Part shown: piece after piece, positions 35,435 to 46,437 of the stretch
How positions within the stretch are numbered: the first letter of the stretch is position 1
Layout: each line of letters opens with the position of its first letter
Assembly (NCBI GenBank): GCA_003427395.1
Contig: BFEA01000273.1
Coordinates: forward strand, 1,667,658 to 1,731,657
Origin: Chara braunii
Taxonomy: Eukaryota > Streptophyta > Charophyceae > Charales > Characeae
Direction: 5' to 3'
Length of the DNA: 64,000 nt
Notes under the pieces: model-generated
Told to the model about the DNA's origin: nothing
Seen by the model: the letters and a program-made list of their open reading frames with translations, nothing else
The model's database searches: none
Made by a program: the position numbers and the translations under genes

Positions 35435-36087
35435 CTCTAGATAAACCCTAAGAAAACCATAAGAAAACCATAAGAAAACCCTAAGAAAACCCTAACGAGA
35501 CTTAGGGGAGTTTAGGCTTGACTGACGGTAACATAATCAAGCGAAGAAAAGAAGAACGTAACGAACATAAAGGGGAGGGGGAAAGAAAAATAAATAAAAT
35601 AATAAAATTTTGAGATAAAAATAAAAGAAAATAAATAATAGAAATACAGAAAGAAAGAAATAAGTAAAAAGTGAGAAGAGACAGAATATTTATTTTTTTG
35701 AAAATTTTGGCAGCATTTTTCTACCCCAATGGGGTCGCGAAGGTGCAAAGAGGAAGGAGAGACTAAGTTAAGCACACTAAGTTTTACAATGTTGCAAATT
35801 ATAATTTTCAGAAAAATAAATAAATAAATAAGTAGATGAGGAGGTGAAGAGAAACCAAGTGTTGGATTTTTCAAAAATTTCAACAGCATTTCGTTACTGT
35901 ATGGGGTCGAAGTATGCCGTCAAGAAGAGAGGCACTGCGCTACCCTCAAGGGGTCAAAATGTGTTGAAAAAGACCAAGTTTGAAAAAAAAAAATAATAAA
36001 ATTTAAAAAAATTAAAAATCGGCAGGACTTCGTTAGCCCCACAGGGTCAAAATGTGTGTCGAAAGCAGGAGTGACTAAGTCGTAATC

Positions 36088-36460
36088 TGTGTAGCACACC
36101 GAACATTTTCGGCACCCCACCGCGCAGCTGAGCATGTTCGGATGCTCGACCGAGCGGGAACCGAACATGTTCGGCCAAGCGCAAATTAGGGGGCTGCAGA
36201 GCGTATCCTCTTGCGTGTATGGTGTGTGGGGTGTGTGTGGGGTGTGTGTGTATGCGTGTGTGTGCGTGTGTATGTTTAGAGCAATGCCCCTTAGGGTCCT
36301 TCAACCCCTATATGTATAAAAAAAAAATAAAATAAAAAATAGAAAAAAATAATAATAAAAATAATAAAAATGTTCGAGCTCGATCTCTTTTTTGGGCCAC
36401 GTTCGGGCTCGGTACCGAGCGTTCGGGTTCGGTCACCAACCCCGAACGTGATGCTACGCA
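36088..36460. mobile_element. Non-autonomous DNA element nested in element C
   Basis: This insertion is absent from element B at the same place. It is flanked by GTCGTAATC (36079-36087) and GTCCTAATC (36462-36470), a 9-bp duplication with one change; element B has the single empty site GTCCTAATC. The ends are TG(T/C)GTAGCA inverted repeats. Inside are several GAACATGTTCGG palindromes, a GT microsatellite and A-rich DNA. A 9-bp duplication suggests a Mutator-like MITE. Confidence 0.7.
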
Positions 36461-37097
36461 GGTCCTAATCAGATTTTAGGGTGCCCCAAAGAAATTCGAA
36501 TTTTCGAAATAAATAAAAAATAAAATAAAATAAATAAGAAACTGAGAAAAGAAGGTGGGGAATAAGATAATTCAAATTTTTGGAAAAAAAGAGGAGATTT
36601 AAATCAAATAGAGACTAAAGAAGAAAAAAAACAGAAAAATTTGAAGTTGGGGGGGGGAGGGGGATGAAAGAGAGAACTAGGTGAGAGAGAGAGAAAGAGT
36701 GAAGTGGGAGATGGGGGAGATGATGGGGTTGTAGGTGGGGGGGGGAAGAGGGAAAGGAGGGTGGTAGAATGGAAGAGAAGGATATGGAAAAGGTGGAGAG
36801 GAGTAGAGGAGATTACTAGAAGATGGTGAGTAGGGAGGAGAGAAGAGAAAAAAGGTTGTACCAAGATCCACAGGATCTTGTTCTTCAAGATGTTGCTAGC
36901 TTGATGCCACTGCAATAAAAAAATATGGGGTGGGCTGAGATCTTGATCACCCACCCAGATGTCATTGTAGTGCAGCCCCCTAGCCTGGGGGGTCTTCAAG
37001 ATCCACAGCAAGCTGCCACGCGGCAGCATCCACGATCGCCGGGGGGGTGGGGGGGGCAAATAGCTGTCTTGCCGCACGCTGCTCGTCGATCGCCGAT

Positions 37098-37098
<1 letters not shown>

Positions 37099-37135
<37 letters not shown>
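37099..37135. repeat. Poly(G) run of 37 bases
   Basis: It lies at the same leader position as the G runs and gap in element B (27526-27553, 27724-27737). Assembly length is uncertain. Confidence 0.85.
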
Positions 37136-37136
<1 letters not shown>

Positions 37137-37193
37137 GTAAATAGTTGTCGTGGCACTTCTTCAATACCCGTGAGCCACGGTATCAGCTCAAAT

Positions 37194-37300
37194 TGTGGCT
37201 TTAGCTAGTGTGTTAAGGCACCGGCCACACACGCGCATGAGTGGCAGCTGTCCAGGTTCAAACCCTGGCAGCAGCAGCATCCCGGATCTTGATGATATAT
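37194..37300 (+). other. tRNA-like segment in the leader of element C
   Basis: The T-arm is perfect: CCAGG (37252-37256), TTCAAAC loop, CCTGG (37264-37268). The D-arm/A-box TAGCTAGTGTGTTAAGGC lies upstream. The CCCGGAT/ATCCGGG hairpin follows. No matching acceptor stem. Confidence 0.5.
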
Positions 37301-37499
37301 AATCCGGGAGCGGGGCGGGAGCAGCGGGGCAGCGCGGTGCGTGCTCATGTGCGTAACGCCGGTCTCCTTTTTTGTTGTTTCTCTCCACGTTGTTTCTCGC
37401 TGTCTTCGTCCTGAAAACCCCCGAAAATCCCTCTATCGGGATTACAACAATTTCCCTCTGTTACGGGAGGGAGGGCGGGTTGGAGCGGGGACCGTTCTC

Positions 37500-37511
37500 G
37501 CTCTGATACCA
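37500..37511 (-). promoter_or_regulatory. Primer-binding site of element C (initiator tRNA-Met)
   Basis: The minus strand reads TGGTATCAGAGC, a perfect 12-base complement of the plant initiator tRNA-Met 3' end, one base inside LTR4. Confidence 0.9.
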
Positions 37512-37512
37512 G

Positions 37513-37873
37513 TGTGACGGACCTGCCGGGATGGCGGTGCACTAGGATCAACACGGAAGGTTGAGGAAGGAGGAGATGGAGATGGAGCTGGAGGGGACAA
37601 CGCAGCCCCGATGCGGACTCGACACGCACGTACTCCAAAATGTGCAAATGCAGAATGATCCAAGAAACAGACTGCCGTTGGGGTATACCCCCAGCGGACT
37701 GACAGGACTGGACTGGACTAGCTTGGTACTAACAGTGGTACCAGGAAGGACTGGACTGGACTGAAACAGTATACGGCCTGTGGGGTCAGGCCACGACCTG
37801 GTCCCACAGGCCGAACAGACGAATAGCCGAATAGGCCCTGGCTGTAGGTCAGGGCAGATAGAGGCCCGCTGCC
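37513..37873 (-). repeat. LTR4 (5' LTR of element C)
   Basis: 361 bp, from TGTGACGGACC to CGCTGCC; the last A of the usual GCTGCA is C. Similarity to the other LTRs stops exactly here and CACTA (37874-37878) follows. Confidence 0.82.
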
Positions 37874-37878
37874 CACTA
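37874..37878. repeat. Right target-site duplication CACTA of the tandem array
   Basis: Pairs with 18112-18116. Confidence 0.7.
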
Positions 37879-40531
37879 ACACTCAAATTCTACAGTTGTT
37901 GAGTTACCACAACAGTGAATTTGCTGGCAAAAGAGCATGAATAATTATATAAATGTTTACAACTAGTAGCAGCTTACTACCGTGTCGGATACTTGGACCT
38001 CACGATTAGTAGTCTGCTGTTGAAAGAAAGTCAGGTGAAGAGTGATTATTATTACGATCTCCCTACTAAGAATAACGTTAGTGTGCTTTGGAATTGTTAC
38101 TTCAGATTTTCACTCGTATATGAAGCAGGGTAATATTCGAGTGCAAATCTTTTAGTTTATATGAGATTATAGGATATTGTTGTCCTTACCGCAGTATGTA
38201 GTCCCCTAATACACTTAGAACCTTACGCTAGCGAGAAAAAAATGGGGCACTGCTATTACACGACATAGGGCCCAAATAAAACCCAGAGGAGAGTATATTT
38301 ATGTTAAAATATAAAGTAGGGCGTAACTGAATGCGGTTCCAGATTGTGGATAACGGTTGAGTACATACCTTGTTTGCATGTAGTTATGAAGCGCAACATA
38401 AAACAGCTTTTATTCATGCATGAGACAAATATTGTCCGATAAACTTTTAGAGGTTGTTCTCACTCAAGCATTATGCCTCACACAGACAATGATTATCCTA
38501 TCTCAGTCATCCCACAACTGGTTGCCTTCTCGGAGTACTGTTCAAGCCAATACCTTGTCACTTACTATACGGTGAACGATACCAAACAGTTCATAACGAA
38601 TGAGATTAAATAGGTGGGTTCATTAATTAATCAACTAAGTGAAATTACTACTACCAGTTGGGTGCAAATATACTAGATACTGAGTTCAAGAGGTACGACA
38701 CTTTTTTTAGTAATCACTCTCTGTTCATTATAATGGATAATCAGGGACAAAATAATTATCAATTCATTCATCACACGATCCTATATTTTCACGCGTATTT
38801 ATACCCGTAAGCTTCTTGCCACTATCAATCTTTGCACTCCTTCATTTTCATTGAAGACAAATAGGCATGAGCTTAGTTAGCATTTCCCCATCAGAAAGTG
38901 CTACTAAGCTCGCCCAATTTGATTTATGCGGCGAGGTCTCGAGTGAATGCACGAACACCAAGTTTAACAACATACGAGAACAATGTTTTTGAAGGAAGAG
39001 GAAAATAATCGATGTCGATTTCATAGATGAACATAAGTGTTTATTTAATATTTTGACCTAAACCAATTACTTCTACTCGACATTAGATCCCATCTAGGCG
39101 GACTACCTAAGTAGTTAACTACTAACAAGCACACTTGGTCACCATGGGAAACTTCAGAAATCGAGAGACACAATCTTACGAGAGAGCAGTGGAAAGAAAG
39201 TTAATCGTGTTGTATGATAGCAGAAGTGAAACCAGAAGAAATTCAATCTTTCGGTCGTGGCTCAGGCTTATTGATTCAAAAATATCCCTTCGTTTGACCA
39301 AAGAAAATACTAATGTCTGCTGAGCAAAATCCTAACATTAATGACTGGTTTACTTTTGAATGGAAACACTTGCAAAGTAGGTACCCTAGGCTATATCTAC
39401 CGGACGGATGACCGTCATACATGGAGTAAGCAATCCTTTGCAACCACTAGAATTAACTTTATGCATAGGAAAGTCACTGAGAATCGCAAACAATTTCCAG
39501 CACCCGATCCGACCTCTTCAAGTTGTATTGCTTCCGCAGTAGAAACAAAGAGCTAGTACCTTCAGACGTAATATTGTTATCTCTAGCACATCTCCTTGAT
39601 AAACGAGAACGTGGAAATTGTTTCACGCAATATGAAGGAAATGATCTCTGACAATTGAGCCTCGTATATTTCTTGTAGTGACGGTCTCTTGATCGTCATA
39701 TCCTTTCACTTCCTTTGTGTGCAAATTTAAAAAGATCACGCACATTCCTTACCACTTGTTAATTCTCTCTTATCATCTGGCTCGTGTGTCGGAACCTGCA
39801 CAAGAGGTTCAAAACTCTCGTACGGAGATAGTCAAAATGACGTCAACTGCTTGTTCTCATGTAGTATTCACCAAAGGATATGCGCAAGTCCCATCTTGCT
39901 CTTTCCTCCCCATCAGCAATATCCTTGCAGGCATCTTTTTTGTACGCGGGAAATAATGTTAGCAAAAAAAATAACCATTCGTAGCATTCTCATGGAGAGA
40001 GACTTCAGTGGTTACACGAGTCACTAGCACCAAGTGTCCTCCCACGTCACTATCTCCTACCAACTTGTGACGGCCCCGCTACAAGTTGAATTTTGGGAGG
40101 AACCAGTCTCACTGCTACGCTTTTTGAAAGTGCACTTCAATGAGTCTAGTCCTCGTGCAATATGTCGTAGTTGACGTTAATAAAGAATCGGATGCTCGTA
40201 TAAAGTGAGCATTTCTTGACATAAATAAATGACTAATTCCTCCTGCGTGGATCATGTACAAAGGAACCTCAAAGAGTGACTTTTATAGCACAAGTGAATT
40301 ACTCACTCCCTGTTCATCTGAGTCACTCTCTCTTAGCCAATAATCGTCTCGTAGGATCATCGCATCTGCTCACAGTCCTGTAACCCGTGTAAAAAGTGTA
40401 ACGTCAACTGAATCACCCTCCCGTATCGCTTTCACGTGTTTGACTGCCTTCTACCTCACACCGTCGCTTGTCCCCCGCACGTACCTCACATTCGCACTCT
40501 TTCGCAACCTACAGGTCACTTGCACTACTCA
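37879..40531. other. No recognised gene
   Basis: AT-rich DNA continuing the locus into which the array inserted. The longest open frames (60-80 codons) have no domain. At 40061-40088 an 8-bp inverted repeat (CAACTTGT/ACAAGTTG) encloses 12 bp, and 40066-40079 equals the first 14 bases of LTR2. Confidence 0.45.
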
Positions 40532-41175
40532 CTACCATGACTTGAGGGAGAGGATGATGTGAACAGGAACATCTCTCTCTACATCCTGCAGTAGTCTAGC
40601 TTCTCCCTTTTCCGTGTCATAGCTAGTTCTCAGCATCGTGCATTCGCTCTCGACTTTATTATCCCAGAGATAGAGAGACACATAACTGAGCATGACTGTT
40701 TGTGACGTTAACTGTAAGTTCCACAACTCGAGCATCAATGAGTTACCCCACGACCTTGGCCTTCGGTTCCGTAACTGCTCGCCTTTCCCTCAGTGCCCCT
40801 GTCACTGCGAGTTGACCTTCGGGCCTTCCTCTATTGGTGTAGTTGGCGGGTGATCCCGCCTCCAGTGATCCAGTCCGTGCCAGGACTGGGTCTCAACGGC
40901 GTCACTGGCCTTGAATTCTGCCTCAGAGTCCTGGTCCACGTGTTCTTGTTCGGGTTTCGTGGTCCCAACACACGTCTCCGTCTCGTCGTACAAAATGGTC
41001 ACCTGGACCTCCACAGTCAGGCCGTCCCTTCTGCACCTCCTCTTGGCCTTGTTCTTTGCCTTTGTGACGACTGCTTGCAGCTGTGGATCTATCCTCATCT
41101 CCTCCTCTTTGGTCCCTACTACATTAATTTTTAATTTTGCTTCATCGCCATTGAAATTTAAGGTAGTTGTAATTC
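40532..41175 (-). pseudogene. Decayed coding region of unknown function
   Basis: One minus-strand frame is open over about 214 codons apart from two stops near 40790-40802. The first part (to 40802) is acidic and basic in turns (TKAKNKAKRRCRRDGLTVEV, TILYDETETCVGTTKPEQEH). The second, after the stops, runs from LMLELWNLQLTS to VHIILSLKSW. The long shared frame and biased composition suggest old coding DNA, perhaps retroelement-derived, but I do not recognise it. A chance frame cannot be excluded. Confidence 0.3.
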
Positions 41176-42535
41176 AGGGGCCTTCCTCGGACACTAGATA
41201 CCAGCAAGTTACAAGTCTCCAACAATCTAGCCTTAGTCGTGCAGCGCATTACAACTGGTTATAGCCACACCTAGAATAGCTCCCTCGCTCTTTAGCCTTT
41301 GAACTACTAAGTTCAAATAAGCAAATATTTGTGCACTTTTATCCCAACTTATAAAATTAGCATTGCACTAGCACAAACTCGCACACGCTACCACTTTACT
41401 AATACCCAAATGACTCCACGGTCTGCTATTACCTTTATAGAGCCCGAAAGAGCCAAGATCCTTGTGCACTAAACAGGATGCTTAGAAATATTTTAAAATT
41501 GATAATTCAAATGGGACTGCATAAAATAATATTCTTATCAATAATAGCTAAAGAGGAAACAGTCAAAACCCAACGGTCACTTACACAGACGTCCACTTCA
41601 ATCAGTGTGTGCAGTCTATAACGGGATACCGATCGGCTTCTTCCTCCATTTAAAGAGGGTTTAAGAGAGTGATAAGACTACTCTTAACGGGTACCCGTGT
41701 CTGATGGCAACGAGGGGGCTTATGACCTTCCACGAGGGTGACAAGCCTCCTAACAAAGCGGCCGTGGGTTGCCCCTCTTTTGGGGTCCTACTTTGCAAGT
41801 TAAACTGGCGGCGACTGAAGTGCAAGGGGTCGGGCAGCCTAGACCGCCCATGCATAATTACGAATTTGAAACTGAACCTGTTTGTTTCCCCGCGAAGTGA
41901 CAGGGGAGGCAACTAGAAGTTCGAAAAGACTAAATAAAAAGAAGAGAAACAATAAAAGAAAACGAAGAAAAGTGAAAACCCATAGCGCCACGACTGTTAA
42001 GGACCATCCGATCATACATTTCTAAAGTCGTGGTCAGGATTAGGACGTAGGTACAAAACGCAGCGTTTCGTTTTTATTTTTTTTCTCTTTTTTATTTATT
42101 TCTTTTTAGATTTTTCTTTTTGAACGTTTTTGCAATCACCGTACCTATCCCATAACTTGGCTACTAAGGCTTGGCGTGCAGTTGAAAAGACTGTGCTGGT
42201 CTTTCACTGTCGTGTTCCAAGGTGAGCCCGGTGGCTACCACGACCACAGCCCGGTGGTGCTCTGTTGTACAACAAGGTGTCGAGCCTGCATGGACAAAAA
42301 GAAAGTCCAGTGACGCACCCCCTTCTTTTGTTTGTGGGACCGCCAACCGGACTCGTTTCAAGAACAGGCCACGCACAGGAAGAGTTTCGTATACTGCTGA
42401 GAGCCGCAAGTGAGGTGTGCCTGGTACACAGCGGATGGATGGGACGCCGCACCGTCCAACAACGTTCAATACTAACAATAAATAAATGAATGTTGCTGCT
42501 TTCACAACTACAGTTATAGAATCCCCTCCATCTGC
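41176..42535. other. No recognised gene; one long minus frame at its right end
   Basis: It contains a CACGACT/AGTCGTG inverted repeat (about 41988-42034). A 190-codon minus frame (42164-42736) runs into the satellite and covers its first core, so it is probably not a real gene, though it is long for chance. A 70-codon plus frame at 41704-41916 has no recognised domain. Confidence 0.4.
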
Positions 42536-45118
42536 AAGTTCGGATCCTAACCAACTTCGGACTTCCTGGCCCACACGATGACATTCTGGATTTGCCGACT
42601 TCTTGGTTTGGCACCCTTGGACGACAACTACACTAGCGTGCAAGGACAATTTGTTCAATACAACTTTTTTCGACCCCATAAACCTCCATTCTAATTTGTC
42701 CGCTTCCCGGAAGCGGTTCGCGTGTAGTACACACATGAACGGTTAACCTACCGTTGTGGAGAACTCGTCATCGCAGTAGTAGGAATCCCTTCTCTAACAA
42801 GTTCAGATCCCGACGAACTTACATCATCAAGCTCCCCCAGATCTTGTGCGTTGGCAAGTTAAAACTCCACCATGCATAATCCCCTTTTACAATGCCTCGT
42901 TGCGAGTACTGGGGGAACCCCTCTTATGGCATGTTCGGATCCCGTCGCACTTCGAGCATTGTGCAATGGCAGATCCATCATTCAAAACACCTACGACTCC
43001 GCACCATCCACTATTGGCAAGCATTGGTGATTGTGCTTTGGTTGCGAAAAAATGACATATGCCTCGTTGACCCTTCGACAAACCCCTCACCACCGAACTT
43101 CCGGTCTGCAATTGCAGTGAACTCGTGCGCTAACAATGATAACTTCACTAGTCGAAAGACGAATGGTCAGTTTGTTATGGCATAGTGCTCTTCTTCATCC
43201 CATCTCGTTGTGGTGGTGGGAATCCTTCTTCTGTCATATTTGGATCCCCTAAAACTTGGATATTTTTCAAGTGCGAGATCCTTTTCGGCACATTCGTTCA
43301 TGGATCTTCAGAGACAACTGCGCGGATGGAGTCGTATGCGTGCCCACATTCTTTTGCTTACTCGGACTCCGAGAAATGATTGTTTGTGCCTCGTAGCTAC
43401 CCCTCCCCAAACCCCAAACTTGTTCATTTGTTCCTCGACAACTGGTGGAATGGATATTTGTGTTTCAAACTCCACACTTAAATGGTTGACCTCTCGTCAC
43501 GAGGACACATCACTGCAGTCGCGGGCACTCACACGTTCGGATCCCGGTGAATTTACAACATCAACCTTCGTCGGATGGTTCGATGTGCCCACCTGCAGTT
43601 CTACATCGTCCACAATTCGCTACCATGGGTGAATGTACCATGCGTGACCACTTCTTCGACTACGCTTTGTAGAGAAAATAAAATTGACTTTGGGACCCCT
43701 CATTACCCCCCTTGAAAGCGCGATGTAGCTTGTCATTACAACGAGCTCATGCGCTGCAAGTGTCATTTCCTGCATTCATAAAACACAAAAGGTCGTTCGC
43801 TTTTGGCATGGTACACTTGTGCAGTGCCTCGTCGTGAATATTGGGGGAACCTCTCTTGTGGCAAGTTCGGATCCCGTCGAACTTCGCACGACAAATCCGT
43901 CACGTAAAACAACGGCAACTACCCACTGTTGGCGAACATTTACGATTGTGCTATAGTTGTGAAAAGGTGACACATGCCTGGTTGACCCCTCAGCAACCCC
44001 CTCAGCACCGTACTTTTGGTTTGCGATTACAGTGAACTCGTGCGTTGACAATGATAACTTCTGCAAGTCGAAACACGAACGATCAGTTTGTTGTGGCATT
44101 GTGCTCTTCTTCATCCCGCCTCGCTGCGGTGGTGGGAATCCCACTTCTGTCACATTCGGATCCCCTTGAATTGGGATGCTTTTTTAGTGCGAGATCCTTG
44201 TCGGCACATCCGTTCGTCGATTTGTAGAGAACAATTTCACGGATGGAGTCATCAGCAGGACCGCATTTTTTTGTTCACTCGGACTCCGACAAAAAAATGT
44301 CGCTTGTGCCTCCCCGCTACCCCTCCTCAACCTCCAAACTTGTTCCTTTGTTCTTGGGCAGCTAGTAGAATGAATATTTGTGTTCCAAAGTCCACACATA
44401 AATGGTTGAACTGCCCTTTCGGAGGACACATCACTGCAGTCGTGGGCTCTAACAACTTCGGATCCCGACGAACTTACAACATCAACCTCCACCACAACCT
44501 TCGATGTGCCCGCCTGCAATTCCGCTCTGTCCACATTCTGCTAACATAGGTAATTGTACCATGCGCACCGGCTTCTTCGACTACACTTGGTAGAGAAAAT
44601 GAAATTAACTCTGGGATCCTTCAACTCCCCATTTGAAACCGCCATGTGGTTTGTCAAAATGGCGAGCTCATGCGCAACCATAATCAACTCCTCCATTCAT
44701 GAAACACCAAAACGTCGTCCGCTTTTCACATGGTGCACTTGTGCAGTGCCTCGTCGTGACTAATAGGGGAGCCCCTCTTCTGCCAAGTTTGGATCTCATC
44801 GAACTTCGATGTTTTTTTCACTGCTAGACGCTCGCGGTCGATTCTGTCCAATATTCTTGGGAGAGAGTTGCGCGGATGTCATCCTCTCCATAACTGTGAC
44901 ACTGTGCTTCTTCAGATTCAGAAAACATATGTCGCTTGTGCCTCCAGGAAAACCCCAACCTAAACCCCATAAGTAATTCGGCAAATCCTCAACAAGTCGT
45001 GGCAGTGATGGTTGACTTCTGCACCAATGAAATGAACCGGTCATCTGTCCAACCGACACACTCATCCTTGCAATGGCGGAAATCCTATTTAAGACATGTT
45101 ACCATTCCGGCGGACTTA
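42536..45118 (-). repeat. Satellite cluster 2: ~305-bp monomers in ~920-bp trimers
   Basis: The palindromic core occurs at 42536, 42799, 42931, 43236, 43533, 43863, 44152, 44454, 44785 and 45096. From 42931 on the spacing is 289-331 bp. Every third monomer is most alike: 42931/43863/44785 share GGGGGAACC(C/T)CTCT before the core, 43236/44152 share GTGGTGGGAATCC, and 43533/44454 share TCACTGCAGTCG. This gives a trimeric higher-order repeat of 916-932 bp with nearly three copies. Short open frames inside are by-products. Orientation is opposite to cluster 3. Confidence 0.8.
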
Positions 45119-45856
45119 GGGAAATTGCGCAAGACCCGCGCGAGGTTCCTTGCAAAGCGTATTAGGGCCTTGCGAATTTTCCTCTGCATGATTCCTACAA
45201 CCTCCTCGAGAGGCAAACCAAATGGAAAAAAAATAGTAAACTGGATGCTAGGATTCTTCGAGAAAGATTGTTCGATCTGGAGGTCACTTTCATGATACCT
45301 CATTGGAAAGGGTATCATTAGTCGACTCTAACTCTGACTCTTAGTAAGGTCATCCTATCTTATCCCAAACCTTTCTCATCCATATTACTTTACCGATCGC
45401 TCCAGAACCCGGCGAACAACGAGGAGTTAATAGAGCCCAAATTTTTTGGATTTTTTCAGGGTCATTATAGCAAATGTCTTACACCTTTTAAGCCAGAGTT
45501 TTCACCAGTCAATAGAGTGGACACCAAACAAACCAACAAAAAAAAAAAAAAGTAAAAAATTAATCAAAGGGGTTTTAAACCCCAAGGCAAAAGTGTGTTT
45601 TCATGCAAATTTCACTTATTTCAGCTTTCAAAATTTTTAGGATGTTTCAGGGCTGGCCAAAATAATCAAGTCCCAGTTACCAACAAACATCAAACTTTAC
45701 AAATAGAGACCTTGAAAAAAAAAAAAAAGGCAAAAAAAAAAAAAAAAAAAAAAACTAATGCACTTTTGATTTTTCAGGGTTGTGGCATGTTTAGCCTCTG
45801 CCTGTATAACAACATTCAATAAGCAGTGTTATATATCCCTTCTCTCTTTCTTGGTT
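45119..45856. other. No recognised gene
   Basis: AT-rich with A tracts (45539-45552, 45717-45754). A 77-codon minus frame (45085-45318) overlaps the last satellite core and has no domain. Confidence 0.45.
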
Positions 45857-46437
45857 AGACCACCCAAGTTAAGGACATGTCTAACCTTGCCTTCACCGTG
45901 TTTAATAAATAATTTATACTAAATCTTTGCTCATTGTGTTATCACGGGCATACAACTGCACCATCCAACTTAGGCAAATGCTAAGTCTGTGGAAGTTATC
46001 TCTAATTTTATACTCTGAATTTATAATCCTCTCATTATTTGTTTTAGTTGGCTTACGACTAGACCACCCAACCTAGGGACAACTTAGGGACTCGCCTAGC
46101 CTCTGTCACAGTCTCCCTCAGAAAGAAACATAAAACTAAACTCATTTTACTTAGAATATACTCGTTTTTTTTTAGTGAACTAAAAAAAAAGCAAGGAGTC
46201 TCGACCACCAAACTTAGGGACATGCCCATCCTTCGTTCAAAAACCTCCCAAAAAACATGTGGTTGAACCACCCAACTTAGGAATATGTCTAGCTCGAAGA
46301 ACAAAATAACGAAATATGAAGTCTGAAATAATTAAACATGCAACCAGACCAACGAACTTTGGGAAATGTCTAAACATTTGAAAAACAACCAATAAAACAT
46401 AGCACTAGACCACCCAACTCCAACCTTTGGTTGACCC
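45857..46437. repeat. Seven dispersed copies of AGACCACCCAACTTAGGGAC
   Basis: Copies at about 45857, 45959, 46058, 46200, 46264, 46347 and 46407, all plus orientation and 60-142 bp apart. Most extend into ATGTCTAGCC or a close variant. DNA between copies is AT-rich and not obviously related. Confidence 0.7.

Larger units (their letters stand above)
35435..37499 (-). other. 5' leader of element C with hairpin repeats
   Basis: Four hairpin repeats lie at about 35711, 35885, 35932 and 36021, matching those of B in order. CCCTAAG-like repeats (35440-35505), a nested element (36088-36460) and a 37-base G run (37099-37135) also lie here. No gene is seen. The Pro/Leu/Ser-rich minus frame at 36604-37164 is low complexity. 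Confidence 0.6.
18117..37873 (-). mobile_element. Tandem chromovirus array LTR2-B-LTR3-C-LTR4
   Basis: Three LTRs alternate with two internal regions, all on the minus strand. LTR3 serves as the 5' LTR of B and the 3' LTR of C. A primer site for initiator tRNA-Met precedes LTR3 and LTR4 on the plus strand. The whole 19.8-kb unit is bounded by CACTA on both sides, while no duplication surrounds LTR3. This fits one insertion followed by unequal recombination between LTRs. B and C share a nonsense codon before YLDD but differ in deletions, so duplication came first and separate decay followed. Confidence 0.85.

Noticed and set aside
35440-35505. Telomere-like CCCTAA repeats
   Set aside because: They are irregular AAAACC(C/A)TAAG units inside a retroelement leader, not CCCTAAA arrays.
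42164-42736. 190-codon minus frame as a gene
   Set aside because: Its upstream part lies in the first satellite unit, and no domain or homologous frame was seen in the other units.
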